This document shows, piece after piece, positions 44,099 to 57,700 of a stretch of 64,000 nucleotides of DNA. Source of the DNA: Melastoma dodecandrum (taxonomy: Eukaryota; Streptophyta; Magnoliopsida; Myrtales; Melastomataceae); contig JARUPY010000455.1 of the NCBI GenBank assembly GCA_029817715.1, forward strand, positions 5,001-69,000, in the 5' to 3' direction. Position 1 is the first letter of the stretch; the number at the start of each line of letters is the position of its first letter. The notes beneath the pieces were generated by a model, which was not told the origin of the DNA, did not search any database, and saw nothing but the letters and a program-made list of their open reading frames with translations. The translations under genes were made by a program, and so were the position numbers.

Positions 44099-46704
44099 AT
44101 GGCTTCAAAGATGGTCATGCTGAAGAACTCCATCGATGCTGTGAATAATTAGCTAGTTGGTTTTCCCTCTCAGTCGTCTGAAAGCATTTCATCGCCTGGT
44201 TCCAAGAACTTCACCAAAACCAGACCGATTTCTGACATATATAAGGAGAAAGAAGAGATTCTAAGATCCATCTCTCCAAAGTCACCTCCATCATACAAGG
44301 AGGTTACTGAAAGAGGCATTCTCGGCAAGAGTTCCATATCACCAACTCATTTCGGTAGTTTCTGCAACAACATTTCAAGTGTCTATCCTCTTGAGGATTC
44401 TCCATCAAACTGCACTCCAAAATGGAGCTTTGCTAAATCAAGGGCCAAAATACGCAAACAGGCTGAGGAGATAGAAGAAATGCTCAGGTCCATCTCTCCC
44501 AAAGCTTCCCCATCTTACAAGGATGTTCTTAACCAGGGAAGCTCTCCAAAGTGGACGTATGCCCAATTTGTGGCCAAAACTTGCAAACAGACTGAGGAAA
44601 TAGAGGGAATGCTTAGAGCAAATTCCCCTAAGTCATACTGCCAGTGACAGCCCCTTCAACAAGGTTCTAGTGTCTCCTATGCCGTAGATAAATTTTGAAA
44701 ATATCTCGTCAAGTGACTCTCCATTGGATTCTTCCCCAGAAGAGCATTCAACTAAAGGCTTCGAAGTCATGCCAGTGATGATGGCAGATACTCCTTCACT
44801 TGAAGATCAGGTCGCCGCTCTCACAAAAACTGTGGATGCTATGATGCTCTTCATGAAAGAAAGAGAGCAGCAAATTGACTACATTGTCAAAAAGCTGGAG
44901 AGTAAAGACACTAAGAAAACGTCTATGGGGGAGAGTTCGCACACCCAAGTTGATAAAGGAAAAGCGGTCATCAATGTTGATGATTCGGCAAAACAGATGC
45001 CCATTGCTGAAGATCCTATTCCAGCGAAAGCAATGCTGGAATTAATAAAAGAAACGGTGAAGAGCGAGCTTGAAGGAAAATCATCATCATCTTCGGCATA
45101 TTATAAGCCTTACAGTCGGAGAATTGAAGGCCTCAAGATGCCTGTGGGAATAATCCACGTCAACATGTGGCCCATTTCGTTGAAACTTGCAACAATGCAG
45201 GCACTGATGGAGATTGGATGGTTAAGCAGTTTGTTCGCTCTCTGAAGGGAAAAGCTTTTAACTGGTACATTGACCTCAAGTCAGGCACTATTGATAGTTG
45301 GGAACAATTGGAAAGAGAGTTTCTGAATCGTTTCTACAGTACACGGCGTGTGGTGAGCATGATTGAGCTAACTAATACTTGCCAATGGGAGGAAGAACCC
45401 GTCGGCGACTATATCCTACGATGAAGGAATTTGAGCTTGAACTGTAGGGATCGTCTATTAGAGGAAACGTTTATCGACATATGCATTCAAGGCATGCTCT
45501 GGAGGATTCGATACATTCTGCAAGGGCTCAAACCACGATCGTTCGAGGAGTTGGCAATAAAGGCTCATGACATGGAGTTGAGCTTTGTTGGGACCAACGT
45601 AACTAACATCCCAATACCTGAGCCACCACGAGGGACAGGAAGACCAGGAAACATAACTGAGGGCAAGCCTGCTTTCAAGGATACGAAGAAGCAGGTAATG
45701 ACTATAGATGCTGCTCCTGTCAAAGTGTCAATTGGAAAAGGGAAAGTCTCAGCAAATGGACAATCGCCTATAGAAGCACCCAAGATGGAGAGGCAACGCC
45801 CAACTCTTGAGGAAAGGCAAAATAAGAAATATCATTTTCCCGATGAAGATGTTGCAGAAATATTTGACTATTTGTTGTATTCTAAAATGATCGAGCTTTC
45901 GCCATCAAAGCGACCGAACCAAGCGAATCTAGCTGACAATCCCAACTTCTGCAAGTACCATCGTGCTTTGGGCCATCCAATTGAGAGATGTTTCGTCTTC
46001 AAGGAAAAGGTCATGGAGCTTGTGCGCGACAACAAGATCGATTTAGGAGCCTATATTGCACCTTCAAATATGATCAGTGTCGCAAACAATGATACTCCAA
46101 ACATCATATTTGGGACTATCGATCCTACTGAGATAATTGGTCTACCAAGTCTGGAGATAATGCAACAGTATATGACCAAAGTGTCAAGCTGTGTGGTTAG
46201 CTCCGAAGAAGTATCAACCGAAGAAGGCTGGACTTTGGTGACTCACAAAAGGAACCGGAAGAAGTCTTCTAAGCCTGTTAAGAAAACGCCTCCTATGCGA
46301 GCAAAGATTGCGTGGAGGTCACCAATAAAAAAGGATTCCAGGAAGATAGTGAAAGAAGAGAGTTCGTTAGATATCCTGTCTGTGAAGAAGCCAACCCCAG
46401 CTATGTTATGGGATTTCTTTCCGAAATGTTTTCGAAAACTTGCAGATTTGCCTAGGAGCTGTCACCACATTGATGCAGACAAAGAAGTGGTGGTCGCGAA
46501 GGTTGACACACCGGAAGATCCCACAGTGATGAATGTTGTGAAATCACGAGAAGATGGTGCAACAATTACATTTTCTGATGAAGATCTCCTTATAGAACAC
46601 AGATCTCACAATCGGCCGCTATTTGTATCAGGATATGTTTATGGTACGAAGGTCAATCGCCTCCTCATCGATTGGCTCTCGTGGAAGATCACTAATCTCA
46701 CTTG
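44099..46704 (+). pseudogene. Tat gag remnant, unit 3
   Basis: Carries the 8-bp and 37-bp deletions and the CGATGA stop seen in units 1 and 2, plus its own early CAG to TAG stop at 44150. The longest open piece is 45431-46705, which again runs into Athila sequence. Confidence 0.86.
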
Positions 46705-46858
46705 ACTTTTTTTTGTCACATAACCGAATCTTTGGTGGTACTTCTTCAAGTGCCCGGCCGTTTCTCAAAGTTACTGCTTTAACATATTCTCGTGGATTGA
46801 CCTCAGTATCACTTGGCAACTCTCCTTGTTGATGTTGTAGACATTGAAATTTTATTGA

Positions 46859-48394
46859 TGTCAAAATAATGTCATTCGGCCTAAACCATATATTATGGCT
46901 GAATATGATTGATTATCTTTATATTATAAGACATCACGATGTGAAATATTTTGCACTTATATCTTAGTATAAATATAATACACATGCCTGATATTATAAA
47001 AAAGTTCAAGCCCAACCCATTTATTATTGGGTTTTAAAATTATGGCTAAGCCCATATGCTAGCCCAATTAAGCCTAACCCAATTATAAAATGATCTGGGC
47101 TTAGCCCATATATAGGCCCATTCAAACTTCGGTCCAATCCAAATGTCGGCCCAATATGGCCTTTAAGCCCACGACTCTTTATCCCACATCGGAAAGAGAG
47201 GGCATCCAAGGGTCCTTCAACTCCTATACAAAGGGAGTCTCACCCCCCTCATGAAGACACAAAAAAATTTCTCTCTTCTCTCTTATTCTCTTAAGCCCCA
47301 TTGGGTTATAAAGAGATTCTAGTTATTTTTGAAGACCCCTCTAGGGGTAGTGCGGCGAAGGCTCCTCGGCGGGTAGTGCTGTGAAGGCACCTCGGCGGCT
47401 GGTGCGGCGGCGAAGGTCCCACTAGCGGGTTCTCCGAAGGCCCCTCTTGCGGGTATATCTCTGAAGGCCCCTCTTGTGGGTTTATCTTCGAAGGTCCCTC
47501 TTGCGGGTTTATCTCTGAAGGCCCCTCTTGCGGGTATTTCTCCGAAGGCCCCTCTTGCGGGTTTATCTCCGAAGGCCCCTCTTGTGGGTTTATCTCTGAA
47601 GGGAGGCCCCTCTTGCGGGTTTATCTCCGAAGGCCCCCTCTAGTGGGTTTATCTCCGAAGGCCCCTCTGCGGGTACATCTCCAAAGGCCTCATAGCGGGT
47701 TTATCTCCGAAGGCTCCTCTGCGGGTTTATCTCTAATGGTCCCATAGCAGGACGACGAGATTCTCGTGGTGGTATATTATCCTTGGAGTTACATTTTCCC
47801 AGCGGTCATATTCTACACACAATTTTTCCCGACGGCGGCTATATTTCTCTGTCGACAACAACTCTCCCTCAAGTTTTGTTGGATAAAATCCACAGGCCTC
47901 GATAACTTCAAGAGTGAGGAGCTCCTTCAGTAGCAAAGTTCTCGAGCATCTTTTCCTCACCCGATCGACGACGAAGTGCTGCCAAGATCAAGATCAAATT
48001 CAAGCCTGAAGATCAAGTTCAAGCTTTCAAGATCAAGATCAAGCTTCAGCAGCCTGGTGTTCTTCGCCATCTCTAGAAGACTCCAGATCAAGCGTCATCT
48101 CCTGAAGACTTTCCAAATCAAGCTTATAAAGCCCTGGTGATCTTCGCCACTCCTGAAGACCCGCCGGATCAAGTTCTGCACCTCCAATGTCTTCATCAAC
48201 ATACATTCCTGAAGCTACAGCGGATATTCGCCAGAGCATCAACCCTTCCAAACTTCGGACACTTTACGAGTATAGAATCAGAGGACTCACGTGCTTCGTC
48301 CGTGACTAGAGATTGAACCCGCTTTTTTTTTTAATACGACAATTTGTATGCCATTTCCGATCTATATACGGACCGTGAGACTTTTGCGCTAACA
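46859..48394 (+). repeat. Tat-lineage LTR, unit 4
   Basis: Same ends. The TATA box is changed to TATACAAA (47225-47232). Minisatellite at about 47430-47735. Confidence 0.85.
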
Positions 48395-48456
48395 AATTTC
48401 TGGCACGCCCAGTTGGACCAACTCTACCTCTCATCTCTTTACGTCTAAGTATCCAG

Positions 48457-51400
48457 ATGGCTTCAAAGATGGTCATGCTGAAGAACTCCATCGATGCTGT
48501 GAATAATCAGCTAGTTGGTTTTCCCTCTCAGTCGTTTGAAAGCTTTTCATCGCCTGGTTCCAAGAACTTCACCAAAACCAGACCGATTTCTGACATATAT
48601 AAGGAGAAAGAAGAGATTCTAAGATCCATCTCTCCAAAGTCACCTCCATCATACAAGGAGGTTACTGAAAGAGGCATTCTCGGCAAGAGTTCCATATCAC
48701 CAACTCATTTCGGTAGTTTCTGCAACAACATTTCAAGTGTCTATCCTCTTGAGGATTCTCCATCAAACTGCACTCCAAAATGGAGCTTTGCTAAATCAAG
48801 GTCCAAAATACGCAAACAGGCTGAGGAGATAGAAGAAATGCTCAGGTCCATCTCTCCCAAAGCTTCCCCATCTTACAAGGATGTTCTTAACCAGGGAAGC
48901 TCTCCAAAGTGGACGTATGCCCAATTTGTGGCCAAAACTTGCAAACAGACTGAGGAAATAGAGGGAATGCTTAGAGCAAATTCCCCTAAGTCATACTGCC
49001 GGTGACAGCCCCTTCAACAAGGTTCTAGTGTCTCCTATGCCGTAGATAAATTTTGAAAATATCTCGTCAAGTGACTCTCCATTGGATTCTTCCCCAGAAG
49101 AGGATTCAACTAAAGGCTTCGAAGTCATGCCAGTGATGATGGCAGATACTCCTTCACTTGAAGATCAGGTCGCCGCTCTCACAAAAACTATGGATGCTAT
49201 GATGCTCTTCATGAAAGAAAGAGAGCAGCAAATGGACTACATTGTCAAAAGGCTGGAGAGTAAAGACACTAAGAAAACGTCTATGGGGGAGAGTTCGCAC
49301 ACCCAAGTTGATAAAGGAAAAGCGGTCATCAATGTTGATGATTCGGCAAAACAGATGCCCATTGCTGAAGATCCTATTCCAGCGAAAGCAATGCTAGAAT
49401 TAATAAAAGAAACGGTGAAGAGCGAGCTTGAGGGAAAATCATCATCATCTTCGGCATATTATAAGCCTTACAGTTGGAGAATTGAAGGCCTCAAGATGCC
49501 TGTGGGATATCAGCCTCCATACTTCCAACAGTTCGACGGGAAGGGTAATCCACGTCAACATGTGGCCCATTTCGTTGAAACTTGCAACAATGCAGGCACT
49601 GATGGAGATTGGATGGTTAAGCAGTTTGTTCGCTCTCTGAAGGGAAAAGCTTTTAACTGGTACATTGACCTCAAGTCAGGCACTATTGATAGTTGGGAAC
49701 AATTGGAAAGAGAGTTTCTGAATCGTTTCTACAGTACACGGCGTGTGGTGAGCATGATTGAGCTAACTAATACTTGCCAATGGGAGGAAGAACCCGTCGG
49801 CGACTATATCCAACGATGGATGAATTTGAGCTTGAACTGTAGGGATCGTCTATCAGAGGAAACGTCTATCGACATATGCATTCAAGGCATGGTCTGGAGG
49901 ATTCGATACTGTTGGATCGTTCAGGAACACTAAGAGGGGGGTGAATTAGTGTTTATAACTTTTTCGCCCTTTCTCAGTGTCAGCGGAAGCGTACTGTATC
50001 ACAGCAGAACGTTTCTCAGAATGAGAACTGCTTTGCTGTAACCGTTACGACTTAATCGTTGGATTCTCGTACTAGTGTTTACGCGATCGTAAGGGACACA
50101 GTAGTTTATAGTGGTTCGGCCTTAATCGACCTACGTCCACTTTCCACCGTAGAGGTGATTCCACTATTTGAAAATAATGGGTGCAAAGAGCCCTTGCACT
50201 AGGCGTAAGTTTTTCTCACAAAGTGAGATTTAGAATCCCGTACAACAGATGATCACTCCTGGCAACGGTCAGCTCCTCACACAGTGGACGTCTGCTCGTG
50301 TCCAGCAGAATGATGCTCACGCTCAGCAGTTGATTGCTCAAAGGATTCGCACACAGCTCGTTGTCGCTTAATATAAACCTGACTATCAAAGCAGAGAGAC
50401 AACGTTGTGTTAGTATATAAATCCTCACGGATAATTCCTTACAGTGAAGAATGGCTTCTCAGATAGCAGCCCGTTTCTGCTTCACAGCGAAGGAATGCTT
50501 CGGCACTTGTTTGCTCAGAAGAGGATTTCCACAAAGATTTCGTCCCTTCTCAGGATGATCCTGTCTATAAGCGCAAGAGAGACAACCACAAAGTTGATCA
50601 AATAGATCACCACAAAGATCACGAAGAGAAGAACCACAAAGACCACAAAGAGAACCACAAAGACCACTTAGAAGGTATCCGTCCTACACTCAGTTCGGAC
50701 GTGCACGGTTACCACAGCCGTGACTCACTGCACTGCACACCCAGTGCCTAGGGTGGAATTTTCCGATCCGTTGGCTTCCACGCAACCTGCTTTACTAACC
50801 CTCTGTATCAGGCGTTCAAGACTTCTGCACAGCACCCCTGTGCTCGGGAGGAACTCTTTTCACTCCGGCGGCGTTCCCACCTCCTGCTCTACCCTGCAGG
50901 CACGAGACTTCTGGCGCGCACCCGCAAGTGCGTGTCTAACTGCTCAAACTCCGTAGGCTCGAGACTTCCCTGCGAAAAGACACGACAAGAACGGCTTCTT
51001 GCCGATGGGTCAGCAACCGGTTACTGCAATCAGCACAGGTATTCACTTAGCTTCCCTCAGACGATTCGCCGGCTGCTCGTTGAACGCACCGAGGACACCT
51101 AGTCCCTCTCACGACGATCAAGGAATCTGAACTCAGCCCCTTGACACCCTCGCACGCAGTTTGCGAGCAATAAGAACCAGGAGACACTTAGCACCTTCCG
51201 CTCTCCGTCGACCACTTAGACCACTCAGACCACTCAGCCACTCAGCCCACTTAGAAATCGTTCGAAAACGTTGTAAGATTATGTGAGGGTCGTCTGGTAT
51301 AAGAAGGAACGAAACAAATAATCGGTTTCATAAAAACGAATAATTTGTTTCCTAAAATCAGAATACAGGAAGCTGTAATCGTGGATCAGCAACAGGATGC

Positions 51401-52912
51401 TCAACGGTCATAATGACCAAGAAGGGAAGGAAATCTTTGATGATATTCCTTGCACGTATAATCTTATCAGATTAAATAATGATTATCAGAATCAGATAAT
51501 ATCATTAAATATAATTAGACTGCAATAAGCAAATCTGGAATAATAATTATTCTTTCATCAGCACAATAACGCAGAATAGTTTTGCTGTAATGCAGCAAGG
51601 TCTTTCTTAAGTGTAACGACACATTGCTTAGGTTGCAGCGTAACATTGCTGCAGGATAACATTGCTGCAGGATATCCAAGAAATATTTTGTTTCCAAAAT
51701 TAAACTTGGAAAGCTAATCTCGTAATATTTAGATGCCTAAATATTATAAATGAGATCAATGAGCCAGATTAAATGAACGTGGACACTTAGATAAATATTT
51801 TGAATTAGTCCAAAATAAATCATGGATATTAAAGAATATGTTTCCATATTTTTAATATTTATGCGCAATATCACAGTAACGCTTTACTGTAACGCAGCAA
51901 TCTGTAACTGTTACTTGCTGTGGTCCAGCAACACAGTTCTCAAGCTCATCACTAAGAATAAGCGAAGTGTTACAGCAATTATCTTCTCAAGCTCATCATC
52001 AAAACCAAGACTAACAGATACATTCTGCAAGGGCTCAAACCACGATCGTTCGAGGAGTTGGCAATAAAGGCTCATGACATGGAGTTGAGCTTTGTTGGGA
52101 CCAACGTAACTAACATCCCAATACCTGAGCCACCACGAGGGACAGGAAGACCAGGAAACATAACTGAGGGCAAGCCTGCTTTCAAGGATACGAAGAAGCA
52201 GGTAATGACTATAGATGCTGCTCCTGTCAAAGTGTCAATTGGAAAAGGGAAAGTCTCAGCAAATGGACAATCGCCTATAGAAGCACCCAAGATGGAGAGG
52301 CAACGCCCAACTCTCGAGGAAAGGCAAAATAAGAAATATCCTTTTCCCGATGAAGATGTTGCAGAAATATTTGACTATTTGTTGTATTCTAAAATGATCG
52401 AGCTTTCGCCATCAAAGCGACCGAACCAAGCGAATCTAGCTGACAATCCCAACTTCTGCAAGTACCATCGTGCTTTGGGCCATCCAATTGAGAGATGTTT
52501 CGTCTTCAAGGAAAAGGTCATGGAGCTTGTGCGCGACAACAAGATCGATTTAGGAGCCTATATTGCACCTTCAAATATGATCAGTGTCTGTGAAGAAGCC
52601 AACCCCAGCTATGTTATGGGATTTCTTTCCGAAATGTTTTCGAAAACTTGCAGATTTGCCTAGGAGCTGTCACCACATTGATGCAGACAAAGAAGTGGTG
52701 GTCGCGAAGGTTGACACACCGGAAGATCCCACAGTGATGAATGTTGTGAAATCACGAGAAGATGGTGCAACAATTACATTTTCTGATGAAGATCTCCTTA
52801 TAGAACACAGATCTCACAATCGGCCACTATTTGTATCAGGATATGTTTATGGTACGAAGGTCAATCGCCTCCTCATCGATTGGCTCTCGTGGAAGATCAC
52901 TAATCTCACTTG
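48457..52912 (+). pseudogene. Tat gag remnant, unit 4, split by a solo LTR
   Basis: Has the 8-bp deletion near 48995 but not the 37-bp deletion (GYQPPYFQQFDGKGNP is present) and not the CGATGA stop. The coding piece 49082-49905 therefore stays open until a solo LTR interrupts it. The frame resumes at 52022. A further 299-bp deletion near 52587, with GTC at the joint, removes the stretch after NMISV. The end runs into Athila sequence. Confidence 0.86.
49910..52016. mobile_element. Solo LTR (2,107 bp) inserted in unit 4
   Basis: Begins TGTTGGATCGTTCAGGAACA and ends AGACTAACA, flanked by GATAC on both sides (49905-49909 and 52017-52021), a 5-bp target duplication. The other four units have this site uninterrupted. 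It has no gag or pol coding, so it is a solo LTR or a non-autonomous element. The start resembles long copia-type (SIRE/Maximus-like) LTRs, a tentative assignment. It holds ACCACAAAGA-type short repeats near 50590-50670 and CCACTCAG-type repeats near 51220-51250. Confidence 0.88.
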
Positions 52913-53066
52913 ACTTTTTTTTGTCACATAACCGAATCTTTGGTGGTACTTCTTCAAGTGCCCGGCCGTTTCTCAAAGTTACTGCTTTAACATATTCTCG
53001 TGGATTGACCTCAGTATCACTTGGCAACTCTCCTTGTTGACATTGTAGACATTGAAATTTTATTGA

Positions 53067-54649
53067 TGTCAAAATAATGTCATTCGGCCTAAACCATATA
53101 TTACGGCTGAATATGATTGATTGTCTTTATATTATAAGACATCACGATTTAAAATATTTTGCACTTATATCTTAGTGTAAATATAATACACGGGTCTGAT
53201 ATTATAAAAAAGTTCAAGCCCAACCTGGGTTTTAAAATTATGGCTCAGCCCATATGTTAGCCCAATTAAGCCTAACTCAATTATAAAATGATCTTGGCTT
53301 AGCCCATATATAGGCCCATTCAAACTTCGGTCCAATCCAAATGTCGGCCTAATATGGCCTTTAAGCCCATGACTCTTTGTCCCACATCGAAAAGAGTTAG
53401 CACCCAAGGGTCCTTCAACTCCTATATAAAGGGAGTCTCACCCCCCTCATGATGACACAAAAAAATTTCTCTCTTCTCTCTTGTTCTCTTAAGCCCCATT
53501 GGGTTATAAAGAGATTCTAGTTATTTTTTAAGACCCCTCTGGGGGTAGTGCGGGAAAGGCTCCTCGGCGGGTAGTGCGGCGAAGGCTCCTCGGCGGCTGG
53601 TGCGGCGGTGAAGTCCCCACTAGCGGGTTCTCCGAAGGCCCCTCTTGCGGGTATATCTCCGAAGGCACCTCTAGCGGGTAAATCTCCGGAGGCCCCTCTT
53701 GCGGGTATATCTCTGAAGGCCCCTCTGGCGGGTATATCTTCGAAGGCCCCTCTCGCGGGTATAGCTCCGAAGGCCCCTCTGGCGGGTTCATCGGCGAAGG
53801 CCCCTTTGGCGGGTGTATCTCCGAAGGCCCCCCTCTAGCGAGTGTATCTCCGAAGGCCCCGTCTTGCGAGTTTATCTCCGAAGGCCCCCTCTAGCGGGTT
53901 TATCTTCGAAGGTCCCACTGTGGGTACATCTCCGAAGGCCTCATAGCGGGTTTATCTCCGAAGGCTCCTCTGCTGGTTTATCTCTAAAGGTCCCATAGCA
54001 GGACGACGAGATTCTCGTGGTGGTATATTGTCCTTAGAGTTACATTTTTCCAGCGGTCATATTCTACACACAACAATATTTTTCCCGACGGCGGCTAAAT
54101 TTCTCTGTCGACAACATCTCTCCCACAAGTTCTGTTGGATAAAATCCACAGGCCTCGATAACTTCAAGAGTGATGAGCTCCTTCGGTAGTGAAGTTCTCG
54201 AGCATCTTTTCCTCACCCGATCGACAACGAAGTGCTGCCAAGATCAAGATCAAATTCAAGCCTGAAGATCAAGTTCAAGCTTTCAAGATCAAGATCAAGC
54301 TTTAGTAGCCTGGTGTTCTTCGCCATTTCCAGAAGACTCCAGATCAAGTGTCATTTCCTGAAGACTTTCCAGATCAGGCTTATAAAGCCCTGGTGATCTT
54401 CGCCTCTCCTGAAGACCCGCCGGATCAAGTTCTGTCGCTCCAGCGTCTTCATCAACATACCTTCCTGAAGCTCCAGCGGATATTCGCCAGAGCATCAACC
54501 CTTCCATATTTCGGATATCTTACAAGTATAGAATCAGAGGACTCACGTGCTTTGTCCGTGACTAGAGATTGAACCCGCTTTTTTTTTAATACGACAATTT
54601 GTATGCCATTTCCGGTCTATATACAGGCTGTGAGATTTTTGCGCTAACA
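53067..54649 (+). repeat. Tat-lineage 5' LTR, unit 5
   Basis: TGTCAAAATAATG to GCGCTAACA, 1,583 bp, the longest of the five because of extra minisatellite units (about 53625-53990). TATATAAA at 53423-53430 is the likely promoter. AAGATCAAGTTCAAGC-type repeats lie near 54240-54300. Confidence 0.87.
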
Positions 54650-54655
54650 AATTTC

Positions 54656-54673
54656 TGGCACGCCCAGTGGGAC
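54656..54673 (+). promoter_or_regulatory. Primer-binding site of the Tat element
   Basis: TGGCACGCCCAGTGGGAC starts 6 nt after the LTR end. The TGG matches the CCA end of a tRNA primer. I cannot say which tRNA without a search. Units 1-4 have one or two changes at the same place. Confidence 0.6.
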
Positions 54674-54711
54674 CAACTCTACCTCTCATCTCTTTACGTC
54701 TAAGTATCCAG

Positions 54712-57700
54712 ATGGCTTCAAAGATGATCACGCTGAAGAACTCCATCGATGTTGTGAATAATCAGCCAGTTGGTTTTCCCTCTCAGTCGTCTGAAAGCTT
54801 TTCATCGCCTGGTTCCAGGAACTTCACCAAAACCAGACCGATTTCTGACATATATAAGGAGACGGAAGAGATTCTAAGATCCATCTCTCCAAGGTCACCT
54901 CCATCATACAAGGAGGTTACTGAAAGAAGCATTCTCGGTAAGAGTTCCATATCACCAACTCATTTCGGTAGTTTCTGCAACAACTCATCATGTGTCTATC
55001 CTCTTGAGGATTCTCCATCAGACTGCACTCCAAAATGGAGCTTTGCTGAATCAAGGGCTAAAACACGCAAACAAGCTGAGGAGATAGAAGAAATGCTCAG
55101 GTCCATCTCTCCCAAAGCTTCCCAATCTTACAAGGATGTTCTTAACCAGGGAAGCTTTCCAAAGTGGACGTATGCCCAATCTGTGGCCAAAACTTGCAAA
55201 CAGACTGAGGAAATAGAGGGAATGCTTAGAGCAATTTCCCCTAAGTCATCTCAACGAACTGCCGGTGACAGCCCCTTCAACAAGGTTCTGGTGTCTCCTA
55301 TGCCGCAGCTAAATTTTGAAAATATCTCGTCAAGTGACTCTCCGTTGGATTCTTCCCCAGAAGAGGATTCAACTAAAGGCTTCGAAGTCATGCCAGTGAT
55401 GATGGCAGATACTCCTTCACTTGAAGATCAGGTCGCCGCTCTCACAAAAACTGTGGATGCTATGATGCTCTTCATGAAAGAAAGAGAGCAGCAAATGGAC
55501 TACATTGTCAAAAGGCTGGAGAGTAAAGACACTGAGAAAACGTCTGTGGAGGAGAGTTCGCGCACCCAAGTTGATAAAGGAAAAGCGGTCATGAATGTTG
55601 ATGATTCGGTAAAACAGATGCCCATTGCTGAAGATCCTATTCCAGCGAAAGCAATGCTAGAATTAATAAAAGAAACGGTGAAGAGCGAGCTTGAGGGAAA
55701 ATCATCATCATCTTCGGCATATTATAAGCCTTACAGTCGGAGAATTGAAGGCCTCAAGATGCCTGTGGGATATCAGCCTCCATACTTCCAACAGTTCGAC
55801 GGGAAGGGTAATCCACGTCAACATGTGGCCCATTTCATTGAAACTTGCAACAATGCAGGCAGGGATGGAGATTGGATGGTTAAGCAGTTTGTTCGCTCTC
55901 TGAAGGGAAAAGCTTTTGACTGGTACATTGAACTCAAGTCAGGCACTATTGATAGTTGGGAACAATTGGAAAGAGAGTTTCTGAATCATTTCTACAGTAC
56001 ACGGCGTGTGGTGAGCATGATTGAGCTAACTAATACTCGCCAATGGGAGGAAGAACCCGTCGGCGACTATATCCAACGATGGAGGAATTTGAGCTTGAAC
56101 TGTAAGGATCGTCTATCAGAGGAAACGTCTATCGACATGTGCATTCAAGGCATGCTCTGGAGGATTCGATGCATTCTGCAAGGGCTCAAACCACGATCGT
56201 TCGAGGAGTTGGCAACAAAGGCTCATGACATGGAGTTGAGCTTTGTTGGGACCAACGTAAGTAACATCCCAATACCTGAGCCACCACGAGGGACAGGAAG
56301 ACCAGGAAACATAACTGGGGGCAAGCCTGCTTTTAAGGATACGAAGAAGCAGGTAATGACTATAGATGCTGCTCCTGTCAAAGTGCCAATTGCAAAAGGA
56401 AAAGTTTCAGCAAATGGACAATCGCCTATAGAAGCACCCAAGATGGAGAGGCAACGCCCAACTCTTGAGGAAAGGCAAAATAAGACATATCCTTTTCCCG
56501 ATGAAGATGTTGGAGAAATATTTGACTATTTGTTGTCTTCTAAAATGATCGAGCTTCCGCCATCAAAGCGACCGAACCAAGTGAATCTAGCTGACAATCC
56601 CAACATCTGCAAGTACCATCGTGCTTTAGGCCATCCAATTGAGAGATGTTTCATCTTCAAGGAAAAGGTCATGGAGCTTGTGCGCGACAACAAGATCGAT
56701 TTAGGAGCCTATATTGCACCTTCAAATATGATCAGTGTCGCAAACAATGATACTCCAAACATCATATTTGGGACTATCGATCCTGCTGAGATAATTTGTC
56801 TACCAAGTCTGGAGATAATGCAACAATATATGACCAAAGTGTCAAGTTGTGTGGTTAGCTCCGAAGAAGTATCAACCGAAGAAGGCTGGACTTTGGTGAC
56901 TCACAAAAGGAACCGGAAGAAGTCTTCTGAGCCTATTAAGAAAATGCCTCCTATGCGAGCAAAGATTGCGAGGAGGTCACCAATAAAAAAGGATTCCAGG
57001 AAGATAGTGAAAGAAGAGAGTTCGTTAGATATCCTGTCCGTGAAAAAGCCAACCCCGACTATGTTATGGGATTTCTTTCCGAAATGTTTTCGAAAACTTG
57101 CAGATTTGCCTAGGAGCTGTCACCACATTGATGCAAACAAAGAAGTGGTGGTCGCGAAGGTTGACACACCGGAAGATCCCACAGTGATGAATGTTGTGAA
57201 ATCACGAGAAAATGGCGCAACAATTACATTTTCTGATGAAGATCTCCTTATAGAACACAGATCTCACAATCGGCCGCTATTTGTATCAGGATATGCTTAT
57301 GGTACGAAGGTCAATCGCTTATTGGTCGACCCAGGTTCAGCAGTCAATATCTTGTCACTAAAATCCCTGAAGGAGATTGGGCTAGGGGTTGATGATTTAT
57401 CAAGTAGCCGGCTGATAATCCAAGGATTCAACCAGGGGGGAGAACGAGCCATTGGGAAGATCTGTCTCACCCTCACTATAGGAGATATGGAAGCTGGAGC
57501 GACGTTTTACGTCATTGATTCCAACACCACCTATAATATGTTGTTGGGTCGACCATGGCTGCATGAATACGGAGTTGTTGCATCCACGCTCCATCAATGC
57601 TTTAAATTTGTGAAGGATGGGGTAACCCACACAGTATGGGCAGATGCGAAACCCTTTACGGAAGCGGAGTCATACTTCGCCGATGCCAAATTTTACTTTA

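Larger units (their letters stand above)
33624..57318 (+). repeat. Five-copy tandem array of a chimeric Athila/Tat unit
   Basis: Unit starts are near 33624, 37982, 42294, 46657 and 52865. Each unit has about 200 bp of Athila gag, a 1.5-kb Tat LTR and the Tat gag up to the start of protease, about 4.3-4.4 kb in all; the fourth is 6.2 kb because of a 2.1-kb insertion. In the first four units the sequence switches from Tat protease (TKVNRLL) to Athila at the shared bases TCGC. In the fifth it continues as normal Tat. This is a tandem duplication, not repeated insertion, because every unit carries the same junction. Confidence 0.93.

Noticed and set aside
50216..52067. Small ORFs within the solo LTR
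   Set aside because: All are short, without motifs, and in a segment best explained as an LTR.
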